A stretch of DNA of 54,272 bases from an uncultured Collinsella sp. (GCA_934654605.1 CAKUGH010000006.1:1-54272), one strand, 5' to 3'. Positions 18,118 through 27,186 are shown, numbered from the stretch's first letter. Notes: a model not told the origin generated them from the letters alone. Made by a program: numbers and translations.

Positions 18118-18190
18118 GAGACTTCCTGTCTATGAGTACGTTACAGGTGCATGAGCCACCCAGTCTACCACCCACCCGCGCGTCGCGGCT

Positions 18191-18230
18191 GCAAAGAAAA
18201 GCCCCGCGGGCAGGAGGCTGCTCGCGGGGC
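18191..18230 (-). terminator. Terminator of the SDR-MFS-Gfo/Idh operon
   Basis: Arms 18201-18213 and 18218-18230 pair over 13 bases with one wobble (outer part GCCCCGCG/CGCGGGGC, loop GAGG). On the minus strand the stem is followed by TTTTCTTT. A second perfect hairpin, GGCGGACCG (18252-18260) / CGGTCCGCC (18287-18295), lies between it and the operon's last stop codon. Confidence 0.8.
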
Positions 18231-18303
18231 AAAGAAGAGGGGCATATTGATGGCGGACCGAGGGGCCCGGCGTGGGGCTTCTGCCGCGGTCCGCCCAAAG
18301 GCA

Positions 18304-19344
18304 TTACAGCTCGACGAGCTGGCCGGTCTCGGCTGCCTCCTTGACGGCGTTGAGAAGCGTGAGCGTCTTGACGTTGTCGGCGGGGGTCACGACGGGCTCG
18401 ACCTCGCGGCGGACAACCTTCACAAAGTGCTTGAGCTGCATCTTGTGCGGCAGTGCCGGGTCCACGGCCGGAATCTCCATCTGCAGCGGCTTGTGCCAGT
18501 TGGAGGCGCCGTCGTAGGAGAACTGGTGCAGGCGGGGCAGCGACAGGGCGCCCTTTGTGCCGCCGATAAAGTAGGCGTCGGCGTCGAAGGGGCGGTACTG
18601 CGGATCTTCGCGAGCGGTTGCCTCCCAGTTCCAGGGGCTGGCGGTGGCGTCGGAGATGGTCATGCTTGCGAGCGCGCCATCGGCAAAACGGACGTTGACC
18701 ACAGCGGAGTCCTCGGTCTCAAAACCGCGGGCGGCGCTGGACTGCATACCCTGGACGGCAACGGGCTCGCCCAGCAGGTAGCGGAGCAGGTCGACGTCGT
18801 GCACCAGGTTGACCAGGATCGGGCCGGCACCCTTCTTGCGGCGCCACTCGACGTCGAAGTACTCGTCGTTCTTATAGATCATGTAGTGGAAGCTCGACAC
18901 GGTGAGCTTGCCCAGCTCGCCGGACTCGATGATCTCCTTGGCCTTGTTGACGAAGGGGTTGTGGCGACGGTGCTGACCCACGAGCACGGGCACGCCGGCG
19001 GTCTCGGCCTCGGTGGCGAAGGCCTGGGCATCCTCGAGGTCGTTGGAGATCGGCTTTTCGACCAGCGGCACGATGTTGCGCTTGACGGCCTCGCGGGCAA
19101 CGCCCAGGTGCAGGTCGTTGGGCGTGGCGATGATGACGGCCTCGGGCTTGACCTCGTCCATCATCTGGGCGGGATCGGTAAAGAACGGCACGCCGGCGGC
19201 CTCGGCCGTGGCGCGGGCGCCCTCAAAGGCGTCGGCGATGGCGACGAGCTCGGCCTCGGGCTCCTCGGTGACAAAGCGGATGTGGTTGCGGCCCATGGCG
19301 CCGGCGCCGATGACGGCAATGCGGACGGGGTTGAGCTCAGACAT
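18304..19344 (-). CDS. Gfo/Idh/MocA-family NAD(P)-dependent oxidoreductase
   Basis: 346 residues. The Rossmann motif is AVIGAGAMGRNH (residues ~9-20), and the family EKP motif (LVEKPISND) is near residue 95. HHRR-like and DxxH-type active-site segments follow (NLVHDVDLLRYLLG). Members oxidise or reduce a hydroxyl of sugars, inositols or related compounds. The gene is third in an operon read SDR, MFS, Gfo/Idh, so it probably takes part in breakdown of the compound imported by the MFS protein. The ATG at 19344 has an AAGGAG ribosome site. A palindromic repeat sits in the gap before it. Confidence 0.88.
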   Translation of the reverse strand: MSELNPVRIAVIGAGAMGRNHIRFVTEEPEAELVAIADAFEGARATAEAAGVPFFTDPAQMMDEVKPEAVIIATPNDLHLGVAREAVKRNIVPLVEKPISNDLEDAQAFATEAETAGVPVLVGQHRRHNPFVNKAKEIIESGELGKLTVSSFHYMIYKNDEYFDVEWRRKKGAGPILVNLVHDVDLLRYLLGEPVAVQGMQSSAARGFETEDSAVVNVRFADGALASMTISDATASPWNWEATAREDPQYRPFDADAYFIGGTKGALSLPRLHQFSYDGASNWHKPLQMEIPAVDPALPHKMQLKHFVKVVRREVEPVVTPADNVKTLTLLNAVKEAAETGQLVEL

Positions 19345-19373
19345 TTCGACTCCTTAATGCTGGTGGCGGTGGA

Positions 19374-19404
19374 ATGTGACAAAGGGACAGTCCCTTTGTC
19401 ACAT
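19374..19404. repeat. TGTGACAAAGGG palindrome, copy 2
   Basis: A perfect 31-base palindrome: ATGTGACAAAGGGAC, one A, GTCCCTTTGTCACAT. It lies within the operon between the MFS and Gfo/Idh genes, so transcription must read through it. Confidence 0.9.
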
Positions 19405-19413
19405 CGGCAATTA

Positions 19414-20670
19414 CTAAGCGGACTTCTTCTTGCTGTCGGAGACCATCATGTAGACGGTGAGCACGACGGCGATGGCGGCGATCACGATGGCGCCGTAGAA
19501 GGACTGCTGGTAGGCGGCGCTGCCGGCCTCGGCGTGATACAGCACGGCGGTGATGGGCTGGCTGATCCAGGTGGAAGCGGCGTAGCCCAGGAACATGATG
19601 CCGTAGTTGACGCCGATGTTGCTGGTGCCGAAGGCGCCACCGGTGAGCGGCGGGTAGATGACGAGCAGGGCGCCAAAGCTAAAGCCGAGCAGGGCGAGCG
19701 CCACGAAGAACATGCTCTGCGTAAAGCTCATCGACATGATGACGAGCGCGACGATGGTGACGACAAGGCTGATGAGCAGCGACTTGTAGGCACCGATCTT
19801 GTCGATGATCTGGCCAAAGGACAGGCGACCGACCAGGTTGGCGCAGGTGTTGACGGAGACGACCACACCGCCGAGGGCGACGGCAGCGGCGCTCGTGGGG
19901 TCGGCGAAGAGCTGGACGGCGGCGATGGAGGCAACCTTGCCGACGAGCAGGGTGCCGGCGGTGGCGGCAAAGGCGAAGGTGATGATAAGGACCCAGAAGC
20001 GCGGGGTCTTGACCATCTCGCCCGGGGTGAGGTCGCCGAAGGTGCCAGCGTGGGCGCCGCCCTTGGGGGCCTCGAAGCCCTCGGGCAGCCAACCGGCCTC
20101 GGGGGCCTTCAGGAACAGGGCGGAGACGGCGATCATCACAAAGAAGATGACGCCGAGTGTCTTCAACGCGCCAAAGATGCCAAGGCTTGGGATGAGCAGC
20201 GAGGCGAGCACCGGGGACAGCACGGCGGGGCCGGCGGTCGAGGCGGCCAGGGTGATGCCGGAGGCAAGGCCCTTCTTGTCGATGAACCACTTCTGACCCG
20301 TGGTGAGTGCCGGGTTGTAGCCCAGGCCGTTGCCGACGGCAGCGACGAGCGAGAACCACAGGTAGAACTGCCACGGCTCGGTGACGGTGCCGGACATGAA
20401 CCAGCCCACGCCGTAGCACACGGCGGCGGCGATCACGACGTTGCGGGGGCCGATTTTATCGGAGATGCGGCCGGCGAAGATGCCCGTCACGGCCATGATG
20501 GTCTGGAAGACGGGGAAGGCCCAGGTAAGGGCGTTGGACCACTCGGGGTAGACGGCGAGCAGGTTCTTGCTCACGACGGAATACAGCGCGATGGAGCTGA
20601 TGAAGAACATGGTGACGCACGCGGCGGAAAGCACGACGGCGCGACCCTTATTGGAGTTGGTGGAAGCCAT
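19414..20670 (-). CDS. MFS transporter, oxalate/formate-antiporter-like (OFA) type
   Basis: 418 residues, about 12 membrane helices. The first helix segment ALYSVVSKNLL, the GRISDKIGPRNV loop after helix 2, and the second-half FGQIIDKIGAYKS loop match MFS and resemble the OFA branch. That branch exchanges or imports small organic acids, but substrate range is wide. I chose the ATG at 20670 (MASTNSNKG), as the hydrophilic upstream extension adds nothing to the family. It lies 66 bases after the SDR gene and shares its operon. Confidence 0.85.
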   Translation of the reverse strand: MASTNSNKGRAVVLSAACVTMFFISSIALYSVVSKNLLAVYPEWSNALTWAFPVFQTIMAVTGIFAGRISDKIGPRNVVIAAAVCYGVGWFMSGTVTEPWQFYLWFSLVAAVGNGLGYNPALTTGQKWFIDKKGLASGITLAASTAGPAVLSPVLASLLIPSLGIFGALKTLGVIFFVMIAVSALFLKAPEAGWLPEGFEAPKGGAHAGTFGDLTPGEMVKTPRFWVLIITFAFAATAGTLLVGKVASIAAVQLFADPTSAAAVALGGVVVSVNTCANLVGRLSFGQIIDKIGAYKSLLISLVVTIVALVIMSMSFTQSMFFVALALLGFSFGALLVIYPPLTGGAFGTSNIGVNYGIMFLGYAASTWISQPITAVLYHAEAGSAAYQQSFYGAIVIAAIAVVLTVYMMVSDSKKKSA

Positions 20671-20736
20671 TGGACTCTTTCTAATCGATGCGGGGAGGGG
20701 AGGGGTTTGCCCCATGCCCCTCTCTACCGGGTTGGT

Positions 20737-21618
20737 TTACTGGTCGGTCGGCTTAGCGACGCCGGACTCGTCGGACCAGAGCTCGACACCCTTGTTCTTA
20801 AGGTAGTTGTCGGCGTATGCGCGACGGCCGCCGGGCTTGGCGGTGAGGTCGCCCATCATGTTGGAGAAACCGCCGTCGACCTTGATGGCGTCGCCGGTGG
20901 TAAAGTCCGAGCGCTTGGACGCCAGGAACATGACGGCGTTGGCGATATCGCTGACCTCGCCGATGCGGCGCGTGGCGATCAGGCGGCTGCGGCTCTTCTC
21001 GACCTCGGGGTCGGCGTAGAAGTTGGCCGACATGGGGGTCTTGACGAAGCAGGGCTCGACGCAGTTGGAGCGAACGCCATACGGGCCCCACTCGGCGGCA
21101 AGCATCTTGGACATCATGTTGACGCCGGCCTTGGTGGAGCTGTACACGCCCGAGAACGTCTCGGGGGAGTGGCTGGCGACGGTGGAGATGTGCACCAGAC
21201 GGCCCTGGCCGGCCTTGATCATCTCGCGACCAAAGCGCTGCGAGGTGATGAAATAGCCGGTGAGGTTGACGTTGAGCACCTGCTCCCAGTCGCTCAGCGG
21301 CAGGTCCTCCATAGCGGCGAAGCGCAGGATGCCGGCGGTGTTGACGAGGACGTCGACGCGGCCGAAGTTGGCGATGGTGGCGTCGACGGCGGCCTGAACC
21401 TCGGCCTCGTCGGTGGCGTTCATCTTGTAGCCCTCGGCGTGGATGCCAAACTCGGCAGCGAGGTCGGCGGCAGCGGCCTTGACCTTCTCCTCGTCCAGGT
21501 CGAGCATGACGACGTTGGCGCCATTGCGGGCGAACTCGCGGCAGATCTCGGCGCCCATACCGCCGAGCGCACCAGTTACGGCGCAGACGTCGCCCTCGAG
21601 CTTAAGCCAATTGCTCAT
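20737..21618 (-). CDS. Short-chain dehydrogenase/reductase
   Basis: 293 residues. The cofactor motif TGALGGMG (~16-23) and Asp at the end of beta-2 (MLDLDEE) suggest NAD(H). NTAGIL, the catalytic Ser in HISTVASHS and the YSSTK pair (Tyr-x-x-x-Lys) are all present. A C-terminal ~35-residue extension beyond the classical SDR core (after IKVDGGFSNMMG) is unusual. It is the first gene of an operon with an MFS transporter and a Gfo/Idh enzyme and is divergent from a LysR regulator. The substrate is probably a polyol or hydroxy acid; this is inferred from context. Confidence 0.9.
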   Translation of the reverse strand: MSNWLKLEGDVCAVTGALGGMGAEICREFARNGANVVMLDLDEEKVKAAAADLAAEFGIHAEGYKMNATDEAEVQAAVDATIANFGRVDVLVNTAGILRFAAMEDLPLSDWEQVLNVNLTGYFITSQRFGREMIKAGQGRLVHISTVASHSPETFSGVYSSTKAGVNMMSKMLAAEWGPYGVRSNCVEPCFVKTPMSANFYADPEVEKSRSRLIATRRIGEVSDIANAVMFLASKRSDFTTGDAIKVDGGFSNMMGDLTAKPGGRRAYADNYLKNKGVELWSDESGVAKPTDQ

Positions 21619-21850
21619 AGGAACTTCCCTTCTTGTGCCTCCCGGTGGGCCGTTCCCATTTACCGACCCACGTGGTTTTCGCTGGTTATCGTATGCTTTG
21701 CGTTTGCGCAGGTGAATTGCATATTTGTTAGAATGGCGTTAACCGTAGGTTTACACCGTGTGCCGCAGTTTGCCTGTGTTGAGCGTGTGACCTGCGAAAA
21801 CGACCCCCTGCGGCAGCGTGTGGCCGTACGTGCGAAAACGGAGAGATGAC
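21619..21850. promoter_or_regulatory. Divergent SDR / LysR control region
   Basis: A 232-base region separates the minus-strand operon from its plus-strand LysR gene, the usual arrangement for a LysR regulator controlling a neighbour and itself. The segment around 21680-21745 is more AT-rich than its surroundings (TTGCATATTTGTTAGAAT) and is the likely site of the promoters. I could not define an unambiguous LysR T-N11-A box. Confidence 0.5.
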
Positions 21851-22729
21851 GTGTACGATCGACGACTTGAGGCTATTTCGGCCGCCGCGGAGCTGGGAAG
21901 TTTCTCGCGTGCCGCGGCAAAGCTGCGCGTGTCGACGCCGGCGCTCGTCAAACAGGTGTCGGGGTTCGAGGCCGAGTTCGGTATTACGCTGTTCGAGCGC
22001 TCGCATTCGGGCGTCAAGGTGACGCCGGCGGGCGCTTTGCTGGTGGACGATGCGCGCTCGATCATGCGCCAGTCCGAGGATGCCCTGCGCCGTGCCCGAC
22101 GCGCGGCGGGCGATGGCGGCGCGGTGCGCCTAGGCGTGTCGATGATGTGCCCGGGGCGTCAGACGCTTTCGATGTGGATGGGCGTGCACGAGCTGGAGCC
22201 GTCGCTGCGCTTTGAGATTGTGCCGGTGAGCGACCTCTACGACGAGCGCGAGACCGTCATGCGCAGCTTGGGCCGCGAGGTCGACGTGGTGCAGTCGAGT
22301 TTTTCGACCCCGCGCTGGGGCGATGCGTGCCAAAAGCTCCTCATCGTCAACGTGCCGTTTTATATCGATGTGCCGCGCACGAGCCCGCTTGCGCGCAAGA
22401 GCCGTATCACGGTTGCCGACCTGGAGGGCATGCGCCTGCGCGTGCTGCGCCACGGCAACGACGCCATGGACAGTCTGCGCATCGACCTTTTGGCCGACGG
22501 CGGCGTAGACGTGATTGACGTGGACAGCTTCGACTTCGCGCTCTTTAACGAGGCCGAGGAAAAAGGCGACGCGGTGCTCACCTGCGGCGCGTGGTCGGGC
22601 GTACATCCAGCCTTTGTGGGTGTGCCGTTCCTCTGCGGCCGCGAGGTACCGGTCTACCTGCACTACCCGCTCGAGCCCACCTTACAAGTGCAAAAATTCG
22701 TCAACGCCATTGCCCAACTCCTCAAGTAG
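21851..22729 (+). CDS. LysR-family transcriptional regulator
   Basis: 292 residues. The N-terminal winged helix (AAAELGSFSRAAAKLRVSTPALVKQV...LFERSHSGVKVTPAG) is typical, followed by a two-lobed substrate-binding domain (~90-285). I chose the GTG at 21851, since its product begins directly before the HTH and GGAGAG lies upstream. Divergence from the SDR-MFS-Gfo/Idh operon suggests it controls that operon in response to its substrate. A palindrome and a strong terminator follow it. Confidence 0.88.
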   Translation: MYDRRLEAISAAAELGSFSRAAAKLRVSTPALVKQVSGFEAEFGITLFERSHSGVKVTPAGALLVDDARSIMRQSEDALRRARRAAGDGGAVRLGVSMMCPGRQTLSMWMGVHELEPSLRFEIVPVSDLYDERETVMRSLGREVDVVQSSFSTPRWGDACQKLLIVNVPFYIDVPRTSPLARKSRITVADLEGMRLRVLRHGNDAMDSLRIDLLADGGVDVIDVDSFDFALFNEAEEKGDAVLTCGAWSGVHPAFVGVPFLCGREVPVYLHYPLEPTLQVQKFVNAIAQLLK

Positions 22730-22733
22730 CTAA

Positions 22734-22770
22734 TTTGTGTGACAAAGGGACAGTCCCTTTGTCACACAAA
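22734..22770. repeat. TGTGACAAAGGG palindrome, copy 3 (longest)
   Basis: A perfect 37-base palindrome with 18-bp arms (TTTGTGTGACAAAGGGAC and its complement) around a single A. It begins four bases after the LysR stop codon. Confidence 0.9.
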
Positions 22771-22771
22771 A

Positions 22772-22810
22772 CGAGGCCCTGGCCAAACGGCCAGGGCCTC
22801 GCAAACTTTT
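22772..22810. terminator. Strong terminator between convergent genes
   Basis: Arms CGAGGCCCTGGCC (22772-22784) and GGCCAGGGCCTCG (22789-22801) pair perfectly over 13 bases with an AAAC loop, followed by a short T run (22807-22810). It separates the lysR transcript from the convergent ABC exporter operon. Confidence 0.85.
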
Positions 22811-22857
22811 ATTCCGTTTTAAATGACGGGCTGATCGCCCTCCGTCAGTAACCGGTC

Positions 22858-24777
22858 CTACTCCAGCTCAAACGCTCCGGTATAGAGCTGATAGTAGTAG
22901 CCGCGCTCGGCGATCAGCTCGTCGTGGTTGCCGCGCTCGATGATGCGGCCGTGGTCCAGGCAGATGATTGCGTCGGAGTTGCGCACGGTGCTCAGGCGGT
23001 GTGCGATGACAAACGTCGTGCGGCCCTCCATGAGCTTGTCCATGCCGGCCTGCACGATAGCCTCGGTGCGCGTGTCGATGGAGCTCGTGGCTTCGTCCAG
23101 GATCATCGCCGGAGGATCGGCGACGGCGGCGCGCGCGATCGAGATCAGCTGGCGCTGGCCCTGCGACAGCTGTGCGCCGTTGCCGGTGAGCATGGTGCCG
23201 TAGCCGTCGGGCAGGCGGGTGATAAAGTCGTCCGCTCCCGCGAGCTTGGCCGCCTTGATGCACTCCTCGTCGGTGGCGTCCAGGTTGCCGTAGCGGATGT
23301 TGTCCATCACGGTGCCGGTGAACAGGTTCACGTCCTGCAGCACCACGCCGAGCGAGCGACGCAGATCGGACTTGCGAATCTTGTTGACGTTGATGCCGTC
23401 GTAGCGGATCTTGCCGTCGGCAATGTCGTAGAAGCGGTTGATGAGGTTGGTGATGGTCGTCTTACCGGCACCGGTGGCACCGACAAACGCGACCTTCTGG
23501 CCCGGCTTGGCGTATACGGACACGCCGTGCAGCACCTCGTGGTCGGGCGTGTAGCCAAAGTCCACGTTATCCATGACCAGGTCACCACGCAGCGGCACGT
23601 ACTCGATCTCGCCGGTCGCGCGGTGCGGGTGCTTCCATGCCCACATGCCGGTGCGGTGGTCGGCTTCCTCGAGCTGCCAGGTCTCAGGGTTCACCTGTGC
23701 GTTGACAAGCGTCACGTAGCCCTCGTCGGCCTCGGGCTCCTCGTCGAGTAGCTCAAAGATACGCTCGGCGCCGGCAAGGCCCATGACCACGGCGTTGATC
23801 TGCTGCGAGATCTGGCCGATCTGGCCGCAGAACTGCTTGGTCATGTTGAGGAACGGCACCACGACGGCGATGGAGAGCGCCATGCCCGAGAGGCTCAGGT
23901 TGGGCACGCCCAGCGCCAGGAAGATGCCGCCGGTCAGCGCGACCAGCACGTAGAGCAAGTCGCCCAGGTTCCCGAGGATCGGCATGAGGATGTTGGCGTA
24001 CATGTTGGCCTTCTGCGAGACCTCGAAGAGCTTCTCGTTGCGCTCGTCAAAATCGGCCTCGGCGGCGGACTCGTGACAGAACGCCTTGACGACTTTCTGG
24101 CCGTTCATGACTTCCTCGATATGGCCCTCGACCACGCCGAGCTCGGTCTGCTGCGCGATAAAGAAGCGCGCGGAGTTGGAGCCGAGCAGCTTGGTCATAA
24201 AGGTCATAAAGGCGACGCCGGCAATGATGACCAGGCACATCCACGCGCTGTAGTACAGCATGATGAAGAACACGGTGACGATGACGATGATCGTCATGAG
24301 CAGGTTGGGCAGCGACTGGCTGATCATCTGGCGCAGCGTGTCGATGTCGTTGGTGTAGTGGCTCATGATGTCGCCGCGCTGGTGCGTGTCGAAGTAGCGG
24401 ATCGGCAGGTCCTGCATGCGGTTGAACATCTTCTCGCGCAGCTTCTCGAGCGAGCCCTGCGTGATGACGGCCATGGCGCGGTTCCAGAAGAGCGACGAGG
24501 CGACGCCCACGGCGTAGATGCAGCCGAGGGTGGTCACAAGCTTCAAGATCTTGGGCTGCGCGGCCGTCCAGTCGCCCGACTGCCACGATTCGCTAATGAT
24601 CTGCAGCGCGCTCTGGAGAAACGTCGCGCCGATGGAATTGATGATGGCGCAGAGCACCACGCCGGCGACGACGAGGGGCAAAAGCACCGGGTAGAAGCCA
24701 AAGAGCATCTTGATGAGGCGCGTCATGGTGCCGCCCTTGCGGTTGCGTGCGCGCTCGGCGGTAGCTGCCTTACTCAT
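22858..24777 (-). CDS. ABC exporter half with consensus ATPase site
   Basis: 639 residues: six membrane helices (~20-320) and a nucleotide-binding domain. Walker A is GATGAGKTT, the signature is LSQGQ, and Walker B ends MILDEATSSID with the catalytic Glu present; the H loop is IAHRLS. Insertions after the membrane part (~375-430) precede the NBD. It overlaps the upstream exporter gene by 8 bases (ATGAGTAA), so the two are translated together and almost certainly form one heterodimer. The partner has a degenerate site. The MarR gene upstream suggests drug or lipid export under ligand control. Confidence 0.9.
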   Translation of the reverse strand: MSKAATAERARNRKGGTMTRLIKMLFGFYPVLLPLVVAGVVLCAIINSIGATFLQSALQIISESWQSGDWTAAQPKILKLVTTLGCIYAVGVASSLFWNRAMAVITQGSLEKLREKMFNRMQDLPIRYFDTHQRGDIMSHYTNDIDTLRQMISQSLPNLLMTIIVIVTVFFIMLYYSAWMCLVIIAGVAFMTFMTKLLGSNSARFFIAQQTELGVVEGHIEEVMNGQKVVKAFCHESAAEADFDERNEKLFEVSQKANMYANILMPILGNLGDLLYVLVALTGGIFLALGVPNLSLSGMALSIAVVVPFLNMTKQFCGQIGQISQQINAVVMGLAGAERIFELLDEEPEADEGYVTLVNAQVNPETWQLEEADHRTGMWAWKHPHRATGEIEYVPLRGDLVMDNVDFGYTPDHEVLHGVSVYAKPGQKVAFVGATGAGKTTITNLINRFYDIADGKIRYDGINVNKIRKSDLRRSLGVVLQDVNLFTGTVMDNIRYGNLDATDEECIKAAKLAGADDFITRLPDGYGTMLTGNGAQLSQGQRQLISIARAAVADPPAMILDEATSSIDTRTEAIVQAGMDKLMEGRTTFVIAHRLSTVRNSDAIICLDHGRIIERGNHDELIAERGYYYQLYTGAFELE

Positions 24778-26593
24778 GTGTCTCGCCTCCTTCCTGGGTC
24801 TGAGCTTGCGGTGCGGATGCCTCGGTGTCGGCTGCGACGGTCTCGGCCGCCTCCTCGCCCTCGGCACTCATCTTGTTTTGCGAGGTAAAGGTCTCGCGGT
24901 AGATCTCGCTCGTCTTGAGCAGCTCGTCATGGTTGCCGATGTCCTTGATGCGGCCACCCTCCATGACGATGATGCGGTCAGCATCCTGCACGGAGCTAAT
25001 GCGCTGGGCGATGATGAGTTTGGTCGTGTTGGGCAGGTAGCTCGCCAGGCCCTCGCGGATTTTGGCGTCGGTCTTGGTGTCGACGGCGCTCGTGGAGTCG
25101 TCCAGGATCAGAATCTTGGGGCGACGCAGCAGGGCGCGCGCGATGCACAGGCGCTGCTTCTGGCCGCCGGAGACGTTGGAGCCGCCCTGCTCAATCCAGG
25201 TGTCGTAGCCCTTGGGGAAGCCGTCGACAAACTCGTCGGCGCAGGCCAGATGTGCGGCCTCGCGGACCTCCTCGTCGGTGGCGTTTGGGTCGCCCCAGCG
25301 CAGGTTCTCGGCGATGGTGCCGCTAAACAGCACGTTTTTCTGCAGGACCATGGCTACCTGGTGGCGCAGCGCGTCCAGGTCGTAGTCGCGCACGTCCACG
25401 CCGCCGACGCGCACGGTGCCCTCCGTGACATCGTACAGGCGGGCGATCAGGTTCACGAGCGTCGACTTGGCCGAGCCGGTGCCACCGATAATGCCGATGG
25501 TCTCGCCGCTCTTAATATGCAGGTCGATATCGTCGAGCGCCTGGCGGCGGGCATGCTCGGAATACTTAAAGCTCACGTGATCGAAGTCGATGGAGCCGTC
25601 GGCAACCTCGTGCACGGGCTCGGTCGGGTTGGCGATCGTGGGCTCGGCGGCCAGCACCTCGGTAATGCGGTGCGCCGACTCGTCTGCCATGGTCACCATG
25701 ACAAAGATCATCGACAGCTGCATCAGGCTCATCAGAATCTGGAAGCCGTAGGTAAAGATGGAGGAGAGCTGACCCACGTCGAACAGGGTGCCCTGGCTCG
25801 TGATGATGAGCTTGGAGCCCAGGTAGATGATGACGACGAACGCGCCGTTGACGCAGATGTTCATCATGGGGTTGTTGAAGGCGAGCAGCTTCTCGGCGCG
25901 GGTGAAGTCCATCTGGACGTCGCGCGCGGCGGTGGCGAACTTCTCCTTCTCGTAGTCCTGGCGCACGTAACTCTTGACTACGCGCATGCCGGTGACGTTT
26001 TCCTCCACAGACTCGTTGAGCGCGTCGTACTTATGGAAGACGCGGGCAAAGATCGGGCGCACCTTATAGATGATGAAGAACAGGCCAAAGCCCAGCAGCG
26101 GAATGATGACCAGGTAGACCATGGCGACGCTGCCGCCCATGGCATATGCCATGGTAAAGGCAAAGACCAGCACCAGCGGCGAGCGCACGGCGATGCGGAT
26201 GAGCATCATAAAGGCTTGCTGCACGTTGTTGATGTCGGTGGTGAGGCGGGTGACGAGCGAGGAGCTCGAGAACTCGTCGATGTTGGCAAAGCTGAACGTC
26301 TGGATCTTGTAGAACAGGTCGCGACGCAGGTTCTTGGCAAAGCCGCAGCTGGCATGGCTGCAGGTGATGCCCGCGGCGGCGCCAAAGGCGAGTGACGTCA
26401 GCGCGATGAGTACGAGAAGGCCGGCGGTGGGCAGCATCTCGGTAACGGCGGTGCCGTCCTTGATGGCGTCGATCATGTCGGCGGTGATAAACGGGATCAT
26501 CATCTGGCAGATTACCTCGCCAAGCACCAGCAGCGGCGTGGCGATCGTGACCTTCATGTAATCGCGGATGCTGCCCATAAGGGTTTTAATCAT
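24770..26593 (-). CDS. ABC exporter half with degenerate ATPase site
   Basis: 607 residues: six membrane helices and an ATPase domain, with an Ala/Glu-rich C-terminal tail. Walker A reads GGTGSAKST (Ala where Gly precedes the Lys). The signature is VSGGQ. Walker B ends ILILDDSTSAVD, with Asp replacing the catalytic Glu. This is the pattern of the non-hydrolysing half of asymmetric heterodimeric exporters such as TM287/288 and BmrCD. The ATG at 26593 has a GGGAGGA ribosome site inside the marR 3' end and overlaps marR by 8 bases (ATGATTAA). Confidence 0.9.
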   Translation of the reverse strand: MIKTLMGSIRDYMKVTIATPLLVLGEVICQMMIPFITADMIDAIKDGTAVTEMLPTAGLLVLIALTSLAFGAAAGITCSHASCGFAKNLRRDLFYKIQTFSFANIDEFSSSSLVTRLTTDINNVQQAFMMLIRIAVRSPLVLVFAFTMAYAMGGSVAMVYLVIIPLLGFGLFFIIYKVRPIFARVFHKYDALNESVEENVTGMRVVKSYVRQDYEKEKFATAARDVQMDFTRAEKLLAFNNPMMNICVNGAFVVIIYLGSKLIITSQGTLFDVGQLSSIFTYGFQILMSLMQLSMIFVMVTMADESAHRITEVLAAEPTIANPTEPVHEVADGSIDFDHVSFKYSEHARRQALDDIDLHIKSGETIGIIGGTGSAKSTLVNLIARLYDVTEGTVRVGGVDVRDYDLDALRHQVAMVLQKNVLFSGTIAENLRWGDPNATDEEVREAAHLACADEFVDGFPKGYDTWIEQGGSNVSGGQKQRLCIARALLRRPKILILDDSTSAVDTKTDAKIREGLASYLPNTTKLIIAQRISSVQDADRIIVMEGGRIKDIGNHDELLKTSEIYRETFTSQNKMSAEGEEAAETVAADTEASAPQAQTQEGGETHE

Positions 26594-27092
26594 CCAGTTC
26601 CTCCCAGGTTACGCGGATTTTCTCGAGCATCTCGGCAAGCTGTTCGCGCTCGTCGTGGGTGAGCGCGCTAAAGGCCTGCTCCCTAAAGCGGATGCGTGAG
26701 GCTTGGTCGATGCGGGCCTTCTCCCAGCCGATCTCGGTCAGGCGAATGGTGAGCTGCCGGCGATCTTTTGGATTGCGGCTGCGCTCGATAAGGCCGGCGC
26801 ATTCGATCTTGGAGAGAATCTCGGAAAGCGAACCGGGCTTAAGATCAAAGTGCAGGCCTAGTTCCAGCTGTGACATCTCGCCGTTTGGCTGCTTGGCGAG
26901 CAAGCAGACGATGGGGGCCTTTCCCGAGGCGCCGCCGCCGTGAAAGTGCAGAAAGTGGCCGCAGAAGCCCAGCCCGTTTAGGATGTGCTTGGCGAGCGCG
27001 TCTGATTGGGACTGTGCCGCGGGCGCATCTGCGGGTTCATGAGGGTCGCCGCCCGGCGTGTGGGGGCAGAGGCCGATGTGGTCATCGCACAT
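26586..27092 (-). CDS. MarR-family regulator of the ABC exporter
   Basis: 168 residues. A winged helix-turn-helix covers ~65-130 (QLELGLHFDLKPGSLSEILSKIE, then the wing RNPKDRRQLTIRLTE). The N-terminus is unusually rich in His and Cys (CDDHIGLCPHTPGG, FCGHFLHFHGGG), suggesting it may bind a metal or sense oxidation. The ATG at 27092 follows an AAGGAG ribosome site. It is the first gene of a three-gene overlapping operon, and a 9-bp dyad lies just upstream, so autorepression is likely. Confidence 0.88.
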   Translation of the reverse strand: MCDDHIGLCPHTPGGDPHEPADAPAAQSQSDALAKHILNGLGFCGHFLHFHGGGASGKAPIVCLLAKQPNGEMSQLELGLHFDLKPGSLSEILSKIECAGLIERSRNPKDRRQLTIRLTEIGWEKARIDQASRIRFREQAFSALTHDEREQLAEMLEKIRVTWEELDD

Positions 27093-27108
27093 GGTGTCGC
27101 TCCTTTCT

Positions 27109-27144
27109 TTAGTTAGGTAGTGCAATTGTTTTGTGCCTAACTAA
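27109..27144 (-). promoter_or_regulatory. Putative MarR operator
   Basis: A perfect 9-bp inverted repeat, TTAGTTAGG (27109-27117) and CCTAACTAA (27136-27144), with an 18-base AT-rich spacer, lies 17 bases upstream of the MarR start. The position and symmetry fit an autoregulatory site spanning the promoter. Confidence 0.65.
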
Positions 27145-27186
27145 TTTAGGAGTGCTTTACGGGAATGTCAAGGTACCAAACTGATT

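Noticed and set aside
18151..21849. A 1232-codon open frame on the plus strand opposite the Gfo/Idh, MFS and SDR genes
   Set aside because: It is an antisense shadow: high GC at third positions leaves the opposite strand open. The minus-strand proteins have full domain motifs and ribosome sites; this frame has none.
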